Positions 1-7,930 are shown, numbered from the stretch's first letter. The stretch is DNA of 9,483 bases from an uncultured Prevotellaceae bacterium (GCA_937892085.1 CALAVD010000275.1:1-9483); one strand, 5' to 3'. Notes: generated from the letters alone by a model not told the origin. Made by a program: numbers and translations.

Positions 1-1
1 C

Positions 2-3000
2 AACTACACCAGGACTTCGAAGCTGTCAAGTGGCAAATGGGTAAAAATCGAGATTCCAGAAAGCGGCATGTATCAGCTCACTTTCGACGAACTGGCACAA
101 ATGGGCTTCAGCAATCCCGAAGCTGTAAAAATCTATGGATTGGGAGGATATCCCATCAGCGAAGTGCTCGACGGCTCACAAGTCGATGACCTCGAGCAAG
201 TGCCAAGTAAGATTTACGACAACAAAATCTGCTTCTATGGTTGTGGTACCACGCAATTCACTCTCGCCACTCCAACCACCACTCCCCACTACATAAGGGA
301 GTTTAACAGCTACTCCACAAAAGGCTACTACTTCCTCACCGATGGCAGTGGCGCTAACCGCCTGGAGCCAACAACAGTCAACAGCGTCAATATCACTGAC
401 CCTGTTAACAGGTCAAAGAGCCTTGACTACTGGCACCACGAAGTAGATCTCATCTCTCCAGCCGAGTCAGGAAAAGGTATGTTGGGAGAAACAATGGTTA
501 ATGCAAAATTAGAACTGCCTTACTCTATCCCAACACTCTACACCGACACTATGCTGGTTGTGAGCGTGTGTGCTGGAGCTAAGGTGACGTCAAGTTCCTA
601 CATCTACAGCAAATTCAACGGCGACACACTCAGCTTCAAGAATACCGAGGCCAAGATTTATGCGCCCGCCAACTCGTTTGTCTCTTACAACTATGCGACA
701 CCCTATGCGGCTTACACACCCAAAAACGGTGGACCACTGCCCACAGAGGGCATTATCAATGTGTGGATCCATTGCGAGTCGGGAACTGTAAACAGCGCAT
801 GGCTCGACTATGCCACTATCACCTACTTCCACAACAACACGCTGGAGGGGAGAGACGACCACCAGCTGCGCATGGGTTTCAACAAGCTGACGAAATCAGA
901 CCTCATCACCATTGATGGCGACAGTCAAAATTGTCAGCTGTGGAATATCGACAATCCCCATAGTCCCACCAATTGCGTGATGACAACCACCGACAATGGC
1001 GTTGCAGGCTTTGCTCCCAACAAAGACACCAACATGGGACAATATATTGCATTCAATCCTGCTGAAGACCTGAAATCTATCACCGGTTACACCGAGATAG
1101 AAAACCAAAACATACATGGCCTGCCCGACCCCAACATGATAATCGTCACATGCGAGGAACTCATGCCGCAAGCCGAACGCATTGCGCAGATGCACCGTGA
1201 CAACGACAACATGGTAGTGCACGTGCTCGACCAGCAGAAAATCTTCAACGAGTTCTCGAGTGGCACCCCCGACGCAATGGGCATTCGCATGATGAGCAAG
1301 ATGTTCTACGACCGCAACAAGAACAAATACAAAAGCTTGCTGTTGTTTGGCGCCGGCAACTACGACAACCGCCAGCTACACGCCAAGCGTGAGTGCACCA
1401 TCCTCACCTACGAAGCTACCAACAGCAACGACGAGGAGTACAGCTATGTGTGCGACGACTTCTTTGGCATCCTCGACGACAACTCGGGAATAGAGCTCGG
1501 CAAGGACTACCTGCGATTAGGTGTGGGACGCATCCCCTGCGCCACCCTCCAAGAGGCACAGAGCGATGTGGACAAACTGCTCAACTACGTCAACAACCCC
1601 GACTACGGCGCTTGGAGAAATGATCTCATCCTCACCGCCGACGACTACGACGAGGACTTGCACTCCTTCCAAGCCGAAGGCATCAGCAACATCGTCACCG
1701 ACGAGTTAGCCACTGGAATGATGACCAACAAGGTGTATATCAGCCAGTTCCCCAACGATGCCACCACAGGTTATGCTTTTGAGGCACGCAAAGAGTTAAT
1801 TTCAAAACTCTCTGATGGTCAGTATTTCATGACCTATGTGGGGCACGGAACACCAAACAACCTCACTAAAGATGTGAAATTATGGACTACTGAACAGTCA
1901 AACGATGTGGAATATCAGCATCTGCCCATCCTCACCACAGCTTGCTGTGACGTGGCACGTTATGACAGCAACCAGCGTGGATTGGTAGAGATCATGTTCC
2001 ACAAGCCCGGTGGCGGCGCCATTGCTATCGTCACCTCGGCACGTGCGGTATATGCCACCGACAACGATGCTCTAAACCAGGCTTTTGTGAGAGCCATGTT
2101 CTGCTATAATACCAAGGGCTATATGCCCACCGTGGGTGAAGCCTACATGCTCTGCAAGCAATCGTTTGGAAATTCCAAGGTCAACAACAACAAGATGTCG
2201 TTCTTCCTCATGGGCGACCCCGCTCTGAAGGTGAACTATCCAAAACCATTCTTCAAAATCACAAAAATCAATGGCACTGATGTAGGCACAACCCCAATCC
2301 CTTCGGGTGCTATGCAGGAAGTGACAATAGAAGCCAAAGTATATAACCCCGACGGCACAACTGTCAACACCAACTTCAACGGTGATGCCGCACTCTCCAT
2401 CTATGACCTTCGTAGCTTAGAGAAAACCGTCACCAAGCGCGTCAACAGGGTGGATATCACTCGCGACATTTACTTCCCAAGAAAACTGCTTACTCAAGTG
2501 AATGGAAGAGTAGAGAACGGTATCTTCAACGCCACAGCAGTCGTGCCACGTTACATCCTCTCGGCAGGCAACTACGGTGCGGTGAAGGTTTATGCTCACC
2601 AAGACGACAGCGAGGAGATGGTCAACGGATCATTCGACATGCTCAAGCTCTACACCTACAGCGAAGACAACCCTCTCACTGTTCACGACGACATGCCACC
2701 AGTGATTGATGCGTTCTACTTCAACGACGAGCAGAGCTTCACCAATGGATCGCTAATCCCTGCTAACAGCACACTCTACATACGTGCCAGCGACGACTAC
2801 TCCTTCAACAACCAGGCATTGGCGATAGGCAACACCATGAGCCTGAAGCTCGACGGAGGAAAGACTACCTACCCCTTTATCCAGAGCTACTCCTCGATGC
2901 AAGACGAAGGAAAGTCTCTTGCCATAGAGTTCCCCATGGACCTGCAAGAAGGACGACACACACTGCAATATACAGTTTATGACGCGGCTGGAAACAAGGC

Positions 3001-3337
3001 TACCGAGACAATCTCATTCCTCGTGGGCAACGAGTCAAATCTTCAACTCTCAGTTGAGGAAGAGCCTGCAATGACCGAGGCGACATTCAATGTTTCCAGC
3101 ACACTCGCTACCACTCCCAACGTCGTCATCAAGGTCCTTGACAGCGTGGGCAACCTCGTGTGGAGCACCACTACCGCCAACTTCCCATATACTTGGGATC
3201 TCAAGGACAACACTGGCAACCGCCTGCCAGCAGGTGTCTATAAGTTCTACGGCACCTACAAAAGCAACGAAGCCTACGGTGGCACCGAGATAGGGCACAT
3301 CATCGTCATCGACCCCACCCGCAGCAACCTCGAGTAA
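2..3337 (+). CDS. porU: PorU-like type IX secretion C25 peptidase (sortase), 5' end cut off by window edge
   Basis: Probable surface sortase of the type IX secretion system. PorU cleaves the C-terminal domain of exported cargo at the outer membrane. The frame is open from base 2. Codons before the first ATG (68) align with residues 30-51 of the downstream paralogue (TSKL, KW/RW, IPE.GMY), so about 29 residues including the signal peptide are missing and 68 is not the start. Visible in order: an N-terminal PorU beta domain; a C25 peptidase domain from about 1124 (MIIVTCEELMPQAE, FNEFSSGTPDA, LLLFGAGNYDNRQ) to about 2250 (FFLMGDPALKV); the catalytic His in YVGHG (codon 1844-1846) and Cys in TTACCDVARYD (second Cys, 1946-1948); Ig-like repeats (LKLDGG, HTLQYTVYDAAGN); and a C-terminal FlgD/CTD-like sandwich (GNLVWS, WDLKDNTGNRLPAGVY). 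Family lengths near 1,150 residues fit. GHG and the short ADDYDEDLH loop make it the more canonical member of the pair. The family call is firm. Which copy is the functional PorU is inferred. Confidence 0.9.
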   Translation, partial: NYTRTSKLSSGKWVKIEIPESGMYQLTFDELAQMGFSNPEAVKIYGLGGYPISEVLDGSQVDDLEQVPSKIYDNKICFYGCGTTQFTLATPTTTPHYIREFNSYSTKGYYFLTDGSGANRLEPTTVNSVNITDPVNRSKSLDYWHHEVDLISPAESGKGMLGETMVNAKLELPYSIPTLYTDTMLVVSVCAGAKVTSSSYIYSKFNGDTLSFKNTEAKIYAPANSFVSYNYATPYAAYTPKNGGPLPTEGIINVWIHCESGTVNSAWLDYATITYFHNNTLEGRDDHQLRMGFNKLTKSDLITIDGDSQNCQLWNIDNPHSPTNCVMTTTDNGVAGFAPNKDTNMGQYIAFNPAEDLKSITGYTEIENQNIHGLPDPNMIIVTCEELMPQAERIAQMHRDNDNMVVHVLDQQKIFNEFSSGTPDAMGIRMMSKMFYDRNKNKYKSLLLFGAGNYDNRQLHAKRECTILTYEATNSNDEEYSYVCDDFFGILDDNSGIELGKDYLRLGVGRIPCATLQEAQSDVDKLLNYVNNPDYGAWRNDLILTADDYDEDLHSFQAEGISNIVTDELATGMMTNKVYISQFPNDATTGYAFEARKELISKLSDGQYFMTYVGHGTPNNLTKDVKLWTTEQSNDVEYQHLPILTTACCDVARYDSNQRGLVEIMFHKPGGGAIAIVTSARAVYATDNDALNQAFVRAMFCYNTKGYMPTVGEAYMLCKQSFGNSKVNNNKMSFFLMGDPALKVNYPKPFFKITKINGTDVGTTPIPSGAMQEVTIEAKVYNPDGTTVNTNFNGDAALSIYDLRSLEKTVTKRVNRVDITRDIYFPRKLLTQVNGRVENGIFNATAVVPRYILSAGNYGAVKVYAHQDDSEEMVNGSFDMLKLYTYSEDNPLTVHDDMPPVIDAFYFNDEQSFTNGSLIPANSTLYIRASDDYSFNNQALAIGNTMSLKLDGGKTTYPFIQSYSSMQDEGKSLAIEFPMDLQEGRHTLQYTVYDAAGNKATETISFLVGNESNLQLSVEEEPAMTEATFNVSSTLATTPNVVIKVLDSVGNLVWSTTTANFPYTWDLKDNTGNRLPAGVYKFYGTYKSNEAYGGTEIGHIIVIDPTRSNLE

Positions 3338-3357
3338 TCACAACATCAATACCCTCT

Positions 3358-3396
3358 AAAAAGCATTTCACGCTGCAATAGCGTGAAATGCTTTTT
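3358..3396 (+). terminator. Strong intrinsic terminator after the first PorU-like gene
   Basis: A perfect 17-bp stem (AAAAAGCATTTCACGCT, 3358-3374) pairs with 3380-3396 around a 5-nt loop (GCAAT). It lies 20 bp after the stop codon at 3335-3337 and ends in five Ts. The A-run on the left arm means it could also act on the minus strand. It separates the two paralogues transcriptionally. Confidence 0.92.
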
Positions 3397-3527
3397 ATTG
3401 TCGTCATCATCAAGTCTTTTCTAATAAGAAAGAGGGTTCTCACTTCCATGACAATAAACGGATATTTTTCTCGTTATAATTAATAAGGTATATTATATAG
3501 TTAAAACACACTTCTATCCATATTATT
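3397..3527 (+). promoter_or_regulatory. A/T-rich presumed promoter region of the second PorU-like gene
   Basis: Because a terminator closes the upstream gene, the second PorU-like gene should have its own promoter in these 131 bases. The region is A/T-rich from about 3460 onward, and no Shine-Dalgarno sequence precedes the ATG at 3528. I do not see a clean TTTG plus TAnnTTTG pair, so the exact promoter cannot be placed. Its absence may point to a different sigma factor or a regulated promoter. Confidence 0.35.
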
Positions 3528-6500
3528 ATGAATAAACGACTTTTATTCGATATCATTTGTGTGATTGCCATTGTTATTGCGGGCATCGACACTGCTGTAG
3601 CTTTTCCCACTAAGAACTATGCCACAACATCTAAGCTCAACAAAGGGAGATGGATAAAAATCGCAATTCCCGAAGATGGTATGTATGAGATAACCTTTGA
3701 CGAGTTGAGGCTCATGGGATTCGCACAACCACAGAAAGTGACAATTTGGGGAACTGGTGGGCATCCCATTAGCGAAATCCTCGATGGCCAGACCACCGAT
3801 GACCTAAAGCAAGTGCCTTACAAAACTGGCAACAACAAGATTTACTTCTACGCCTGTGGACCTGTGCAATATAGTGCCGACACACCCACGACAACCCCCC
3901 ATTACGTGCGCAAAATCAACAGCTGCGCTACGGCGGGATATTATTTCATCACCGACAACGACGAAGAAACTCCTATCCAGCCGTCAACCATAACCTACGG
4001 CATCACGGGCTCCAATGTGAGGAGCACAAGTCTCGACTATTTCCACCACGAAGTAGAGGAGATCTCGATGTCACAATCGGGAAAAGATTTTATTGGCGAG
4101 AAAATGACCGACAATGTCATCACCATCCCCTATTCTTTGCCCATGCTATGTCAAGACTCGGCAATCATAGTGAACCCATGCGCCGTTTGCAAGAGCGAGA
4201 GTATATCCTATGTCAATGCCCAAGTCAATGGTGAAAGCTTGGTGTTTGACACCAGCAAATCCAAGATTTTCAGCTCTAAGAACGAATATGTCTTCTACAA
4301 CTATGCGGCGCCATTCACATCTTTCAGAAGCGAGACTGGAAATATGCCCTCTGAGGGAGATGTGACAATTAGCATTCTCACATCAGGAGAAATAATTTGG
4401 TCGCGACTTGACTATTGCATTATCACTTACTATCACAACAATGTTCTCACACGTGCACCTCACAATCAGCTTCGCATGGGATTTGAAAAAGTGTCATCGG
4501 CCGACATTATCGCCCTCGAAGGCAACGTCACCAATAAACAAATATGGAACATCGACAACCCACAAAATCCTAAGAACTACACTATCAACCAGAAAGATGG
4601 CATCAATGGTTTTACACCGCTCTACACTATTGATTTCACGCAATTCATCGCTTTTGACCCCACCAAAGAGCTGAAGAAGATCACGGACTATGAAGTAGTT
4701 GAAAATCAGAACATTCATGGTATGCCAGTGCCCGACATGGTGATTGTCACTTGCGAGGATCTCATGCCACAGGCCGAACGCGTGGCACAGATGCACCGCG
4801 ACAACGACAACATGGTGGTGCACGTGGTTGACCAGCAAAAAATCTTCAACGAGTTCTCAAGCGGCACCCCCGATGTCATGGCCATTCGCTTGATGAACAA
4901 GATGTTCTACGACCGTGACACCAGTGGCAAGTTTAAATATCTGCTCATGTTTGGCGGCGGCAGCTACGACAACCGGCAACTGCTCTCCAAGAACCCATGC
5001 CACATTCTCACCTATGAGTCGATAGTAAGCAACGACGAGAACAACAGCTACGTGAGCGATGACTTCTTCGGGTTCCTCGACGACAACTCGGGAGCAAACC
5101 CTCCAGGCGAGCTATTGCGACAGGGTGTGGGACTCATCCCAAGTGCTTCGGTCGAAGAAGCCGAGAGCGATGTCGAAAAATTGCTTAACTACGTCAACAA
5201 TCCTGATTTTGGACCTTGGCGAAACAACGCACTGTTCGTGGCCGACTACACCTATGGAGTTCCAGGCAATCCTTCCTACGAATACTGGTTGCATGAGAGT
5301 CAAGCCGAAGGAATCGTTGACCTAATCACCAACGAACTCAACATTGGGTTTGCAACCAACAAGGTGTATGTCAACCAATTTCCAAAAGACCCAGCCACAG
5401 GATTCCTGCTTGAAGGACGCAAGAGCATGAGCACTCTACTCGAAGACGGCCAGTTCTACATGACCTACGTTGGACACGCCAGTCCTTCCTACCTTACTAA
5501 GGAAGTGAGGCTTTGGACATCCAATGAGACAAGAAAAGCCTCCAACCAGCATCTACCCATCATTACCACTGCATGCTGCGACGTGGCACGATATGACGGA
5601 AACAAGCAGAGGGGGCTCATGGAAATCTTCTTCCACAACCCTAACGGAGGCGCCATAGCTATGCTGACGGCCACTCGTGCAGCTTATGCCAGCGGCAACG
5701 ATGCTCTGAACCAAGCTTTTACTCGCAACCTCTTCTGCTACAACACCACAGGCCACATGCCTACCTTAGGCGAAGCCTACAAAAACTGCAAGCTCTCGTT
5801 TGGCACCGTTACGGCTACCAATAAGATGATGTTCTCATTGCTCGGTGACCCAGCAATGAAGGTTTATTACCCTAAACCTTTATTCAAAATCACCAAAATC
5901 AATGGCAAGACCGTTGGCAATGCTAACATCTCAAGCGGTGCTTTGCAACAAGTCACTGTTGAAGCTCAAGTGCTTACCGAAAACGGCTCAGAAGTAGATG
6001 CCACTTTCAGTGGCGACGCCACACTCACAATTTACGACTACTTAAGAAGGGAAACCACATGGAACGGCCGAGACATCTTCTATCCGCGTCAGTTGCTCAC
6101 CTCGGTGAACGGAAGAGTGGAGAATGGCATTTTCACAGGAAAAGCCATCTTGCCGCGCCACAGCCTTAACCCTGGTTCAACAGGATTAGTGATGGTTTAT
6201 GCACACCGCGACAACAGCAACGACATGGTGAGCGGAAGCTCCAACAAAATCGTTATAGGCAAATATAGCCCAACAAACTCTCTCACAGTGGACGACAACA
6301 CCCCACCCACCATCAATGCTATCTACTTCAACGACAAGCAAGAATTTGAAGTGTGCAACACAGTGGCACCATCATCCACTCTCTTTATCACAGCAAGCGA
6401 CGACTTTGCCTTCAACAATCAAAGTTCACCAATAGGCAACTCCATGGATATCAAGATTGATGGGGGAAAAACCAGCATCTACAACGTGAAAGCTTACGCC

Positions 6501-6935
6501 ACTCTTAGTGACGAGGGAAAGAGTCTTAACGTGGAAATGCCCATGGAACTTGAGCCAGGTGACCACACTTTGAAATTCACCGTCTATGACATAGCAGGCA
6601 ACATGACCTCGCACACGCTCAACTTCTCGGTGAGCAACACTCAGCAGCCACAGCTCACCGTGGAGCAAGAGCCTGCAGTGGACAAAGCCACGTTCCACTT
6701 CAAATCCGACCTCAACTTCACACCGTCAGTCTTAATCAAAGTATTTGACTCCAAAGGCTATTTAGTATGGAAAAAGACCACAAGTGATTTTCCTTTTGAC
6801 TGGGATCTCACCATTAGCGGCAAACGTATGCCAGCAGGAGTTTACACATTCTTTGGCAGATTCAACAACGGCACAACCTACGGCGGCACAACCACAGGAA
6901 CCCTGATTGTCGCCGACGAACAGAATATGCAATAA
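3528..6935 (+). CDS. Second PorU-like C25 peptidase of the type IX secretion system, complete
   Basis: Complete 1135-residue paralogue of the upstream gene, close to the usual PorU length. The start is supported by a Sec signal peptide: MNKR, a hydrophobic stretch at residues 5-20, and a likely signal peptidase I site after A-V-A (residues 23-25). The mature protein is therefore exported. N-terminal PorU domain about residues 30-395. C25 peptidase domain about 400-785 (MVIVTCEDLMPQAE, FNEFSSGTPDV, YLLMFGGGSYDNRQ, LLGDPAMKVYYPKP). Catalytic His650 and Cys684 (TTACCDVARYD), 34 residues apart as in the first copy. Ig-like region about 920-1040, then a C-terminal FlgD/CTD-like sandwich (GYLVWK, FDWDL, PAGVYTFFGRF). 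Oddities: GHG next to the catalytic His is GHA here, and the loop after VADY carries roughly ten extra residues (GVPGNPSYEYW). It may be a second sortase with a different cargo or anchor, or a redundant copy. Family call firm, specific role unknown. Confidence 0.9.
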   Translation: MNKRLLFDIICVIAIVIAGIDTAVAFPTKNYATTSKLNKGRWIKIAIPEDGMYEITFDELRLMGFAQPQKVTIWGTGGHPISEILDGQTTDDLKQVPYKTGNNKIYFYACGPVQYSADTPTTTPHYVRKINSCATAGYYFITDNDEETPIQPSTITYGITGSNVRSTSLDYFHHEVEEISMSQSGKDFIGEKMTDNVITIPYSLPMLCQDSAIIVNPCAVCKSESISYVNAQVNGESLVFDTSKSKIFSSKNEYVFYNYAAPFTSFRSETGNMPSEGDVTISILTSGEIIWSRLDYCIITYYHNNVLTRAPHNQLRMGFEKVSSADIIALEGNVTNKQIWNIDNPQNPKNYTINQKDGINGFTPLYTIDFTQFIAFDPTKELKKITDYEVVENQNIHGMPVPDMVIVTCEDLMPQAERVAQMHRDNDNMVVHVVDQQKIFNEFSSGTPDVMAIRLMNKMFYDRDTSGKFKYLLMFGGGSYDNRQLLSKNPCHILTYESIVSNDENNSYVSDDFFGFLDDNSGANPPGELLRQGVGLIPSASVEEAESDVEKLLNYVNNPDFGPWRNNALFVADYTYGVPGNPSYEYWLHESQAEGIVDLITNELNIGFATNKVYVNQFPKDPATGFLLEGRKSMSTLLEDGQFYMTYVGHASPSYLTKEVRLWTSNETRKASNQHLPIITTACCDVARYDGNKQRGLMEIFFHNPNGGAIAMLTATRAAYASGNDALNQAFTRNLFCYNTTGHMPTLGEAYKNCKLSFGTVTATNKMMFSLLGDPAMKVYYPKPLFKITKINGKTVGNANISSGALQQVTVEAQVLTENGSEVDATFSGDATLTIYDYLRRETTWNGRDIFYPRQLLTSVNGRVENGIFTGKAILPRHSLNPGSTGLVMVYAHRDNSNDMVSGSSNKIVIGKYSPTNSLTVDDNTPPTINAIYFNDKQEFEVCNTVAPSSTLFITASDDFAFNNQSSPIGNSMDIKIDGGKTSIYNVKAYATLSDEGKSLNVEMPMELEPGDHTLKFTVYDIAGNMTSHTLNFSVSNTQQPQLTVEQEPAVDKATFHFKSDLNFTPSVLIKVFDSKGYLVWKKTTSDFPFDWDLTISGKRMPAGVYTFFGRFNNGTTYGGTTTGTLIVADEQNMQ

Positions 6936-6962
6936 TCCTCTGAATAACACATTTATTCATAT

Positions 6963-6997
6963 AAAAAGTGCGTTTTTTTTGGAAAACGCACTTTTTT
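6963..6997 (+). terminator. Intrinsic terminator after the second PorU-like gene
   Basis: A 14-bp perfect stem (AAAAAGTGCGTTTT, 6963-6976) pairs with 6983-6996 around a TTTTGG loop and is followed by a T-run (6992-6997). It lies about 27 bp after the stop. It also insulates the ribosomal operon promoter, which begins only 13 bp later. Confidence 0.9.
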
Positions 6998-7009
6998 CCT
7001 CACTTTACC

Positions 7010-7041
7010 TTTGGCAGTTCCAAAACTTTGTAGTACCTTTG
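7010..7041 (+). promoter_or_regulatory. Bacteroidota-type housekeeping promoter of rplU-rpmA
   Basis: TTTG at 7010-7013 (-33 element) and TACCTTTG at 7034-7041 (-7 element, consensus TAnnTTTG) are separated by exactly 20 nt, the preferred spacing for the Bacteroidota primary sigma factor. This predicts a transcription start a few bases after 7041, near 7046-7049, and a leader of about 90 nt before the rplU ATG. A second TACCTTTG at 7006-7013 overlaps the -33 element. I see no TTTG at the right distance upstream of it. Confidence 0.85.
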
Positions 7042-7070
7042 CACCGATTTTCCGAAAGGCTCTACTAAGT

Positions 7071-7121
7071 GTCTCACGAGATTGAGACCGCCGCACGGGT
7101 TAACAAGAGGTAATCCCTCTT
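7071..7121 (+). promoter_or_regulatory. Two-hairpin mRNA leader immediately upstream of rplU
   Basis: Within the predicted 5' untranslated region are two perfect 6-bp stems: GTCTCA (7071-7076) with TGAGAC (7083-7088) around a 6-nt loop, and AAGAGG (7105-7110) with CCTCTT (7116-7121) around a 5-nt loop. The second ends 16 nt before the start codon, where it could affect ribosome access. Ribosomal protein operons are often autoregulated by leader structures, and an L21 leader is known in Firmicutes. I do not recognise this sequence as a named family, so the regulatory role is inferred. Confidence 0.45.
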
Positions 7122-7137
7122 AAATACAATTAATTAA

Positions 7138-7458
7138 ATGTACGCAATTGTAGAAATTCAGGGACAGCAGTTCAAAGCCGAGGCCGGCAAGAAATTGTTT
7201 GTTCACTATCTCGGCGACGAGAAGAACGAGGGCGATGCAGTAGAATTCAGCAAGGTCCTCCTCGTGGATGCCGACGGTGCCATCACAGTTGGCGCGCCTA
7301 CCGTTGAAGGCGCAAAAGTAGTGTGTGAAGTTAAGCAACCTCTCGTTAAGGGAGAGCACGTGATTGTCTTCAAGAAGAAACGCCGCAAAGGCTATCGCCG
7401 CTTGAACGGTCACCGCCAGTACTTCACCGAGCTCGTGATTAAAGATGTAATTGCTTAA
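7138..7458 (+). CDS. rplU: 50S ribosomal protein L21
   Basis: 106-residue L21, normal full length. L21 is a 23S rRNA-binding protein of the large subunit. The start MYAIVEIQGQQFKAEAGKK matches the conserved L21 N-terminus (Y-A-I-[IV]-x-x-G-x-Q-[YF]). The C-terminal rRNA-binding signature is present as FKKKRRKGYRRLNGHRQYFTEL (about residues 79-100), with its basic cluster and the G-H-R-Q segment. First gene of the rplU-rpmA operon, 20 bp ahead of rpmA. The ATG follows an A/T-rich stretch without a Shine-Dalgarno sequence, as is usual in this phylum. It is expected to be highly expressed from the consensus promoter upstream and may be controlled by the hairpin leader. Confidence 0.97.
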   Translation: MYAIVEIQGQQFKAEAGKKLFVHYLGDEKNEGDAVEFSKVLLVDADGAITVGAPTVEGAKVVCEVKQPLVKGEHVIVFKKKRRKGYRRLNGHRQYFTELVIKDVIA

Positions 7459-7478
7459 CCCCTAAAAACTATTTCATT

Positions 7479-7748
7479 ATGGCACATAAAAAAGGTGTAG
7501 GTAGTTCGAAGAACGGACGTGAGTCGCACAGCAAGCGACTCGGAGTGAAACTTTTTGGTGGGCAATTCGCAAAGGCAGGTAACATCATCCGCCGTCAGCG
7601 TGGTACTGTTAACCGCCCTGGTGAGAACGTTGGCATGGGCAAGGATCACACCCTCTATGCACTCGTTGACGGAACCGTAGAGTTCCAGCGCCGAGCTGGC
7701 CACACCTACATTAACGTGGTGGCAGCTCCCAAAAGCGAAGAAAACTAA
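7479..7748 (+). CDS. rpmA: 50S ribosomal protein L27
   Basis: 89-residue L27, which lies near the peptidyl-transferase centre of the large subunit. The N-terminus MAHKKGVGSSKNGRESHSKR is the bacterial form whose flexible tail reaches the active site. There is no N-terminal extension of the type that Firmicutes remove by protease. The family signature GNIIRRQRGTVNRPGENVG is intact at about residues 34-52. It is cotranscribed with rplU across a 20-bp gap and followed by a hairpin and then a terminator. In some relatives, for example Porphyromonas as I recall it, serS follows rpmA. Here the operon ends after rpmA. Confidence 0.97.
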   Translation: MAHKKGVGSSKNGRESHSKRLGVKLFGGQFAKAGNIIRRQRGTVNRPGENVGMGKDHTLYALVDGTVEFQRRAGHTYINVVAAPKSEEN

Positions 7749-7756
7749 AGACATCA

Positions 7757-7783
7757 TCTCAATGAGGCTCCTGCCTCACGAGA
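7757..7783 (+). other. Stable hairpin in the rpmA 3' untranslated region
   Basis: TGAGGC (7763-7768) pairs with GCCTCA (7773-7778) around a TCCT tetraloop. An outer TCTC (7757-7760) pairs with GAGA (7780-7783) across a small 2x1 internal loop. It has no T-run, so it is not a terminator itself. It lies between the rpmA stop and the terminator and may stabilise the 3' end of the mRNA or be a processing site. Confidence 0.5.
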
Positions 7784-7794
7784 CTCTAAACTAA

Positions 7795-7836
7795 AATCAT
7801 CGACCCGCAACAGCGAGGCCGATGATTGTTTTTTTT
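7795..7836 (+). terminator. Intrinsic terminator of the rplU-rpmA operon
   Basis: AATCATCG (7795-7802) pairs perfectly with CGATGATT (7820-7827). Two further G-C pairs are possible inside after one mismatch. The stem is followed by one G and a run of eight Ts (7829-7836). Confidence 0.88.
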
Positions 7837-7918
7837 GAGCATTATGCATTAATCCAGCTCGCGCTTGGTTTCTTGCTTGAAGCGGCGGCGGGAGTATTGC
7901 CATGTTCTATTATCTTAA

Positions 7919-7930
7919 TGACACGTGTCA
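7919..7930. other. Perfect 12-bp palindrome TGACACGTGTCA in the convergent intergenic gap
   Basis: TGACACGTGTCA is fully self-complementary. It sits 8 bp beyond the stop of the minus-strand ATPase gene. With no loop it is a poor RNA hairpin and better suited as a dimeric protein-binding site. It could be chance. Confidence 0.3.

Noticed and set aside
68..70. ATG at 68 as the start of the first PorU-like gene
   Set aside because: The frame stays open to base 2, and the preceding codons align with mature residues of the downstream paralogue, so this is an internal methionine and the gene begins before the window.
3475..3480. TATAAT as a sigma-70 type -10 box for the second PorU-like gene
   Set aside because: The Bacteroidota primary sigma factor uses TAnnTTTG. 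In an A/T-rich spacer TATAAT is expected by chance, and no matching upstream element is present.
2..6935. Gingipain-type secreted proteinases rather than PorU-like sortases
   Set aside because: Both are C25 enzymes, but the long N-terminal beta domain, the SGTPDA and YDNRQ motifs, the ALKVNYPKP-type end of the peptidase domain and the following Ig-like segments match PorU architecture and length.
7120..7413. Antisense open frames across rplU, rpmA and the two peptidase genes
   Set aside because: They overlap well-supported genes, show no family motifs and have compositions expected of shadow frames.
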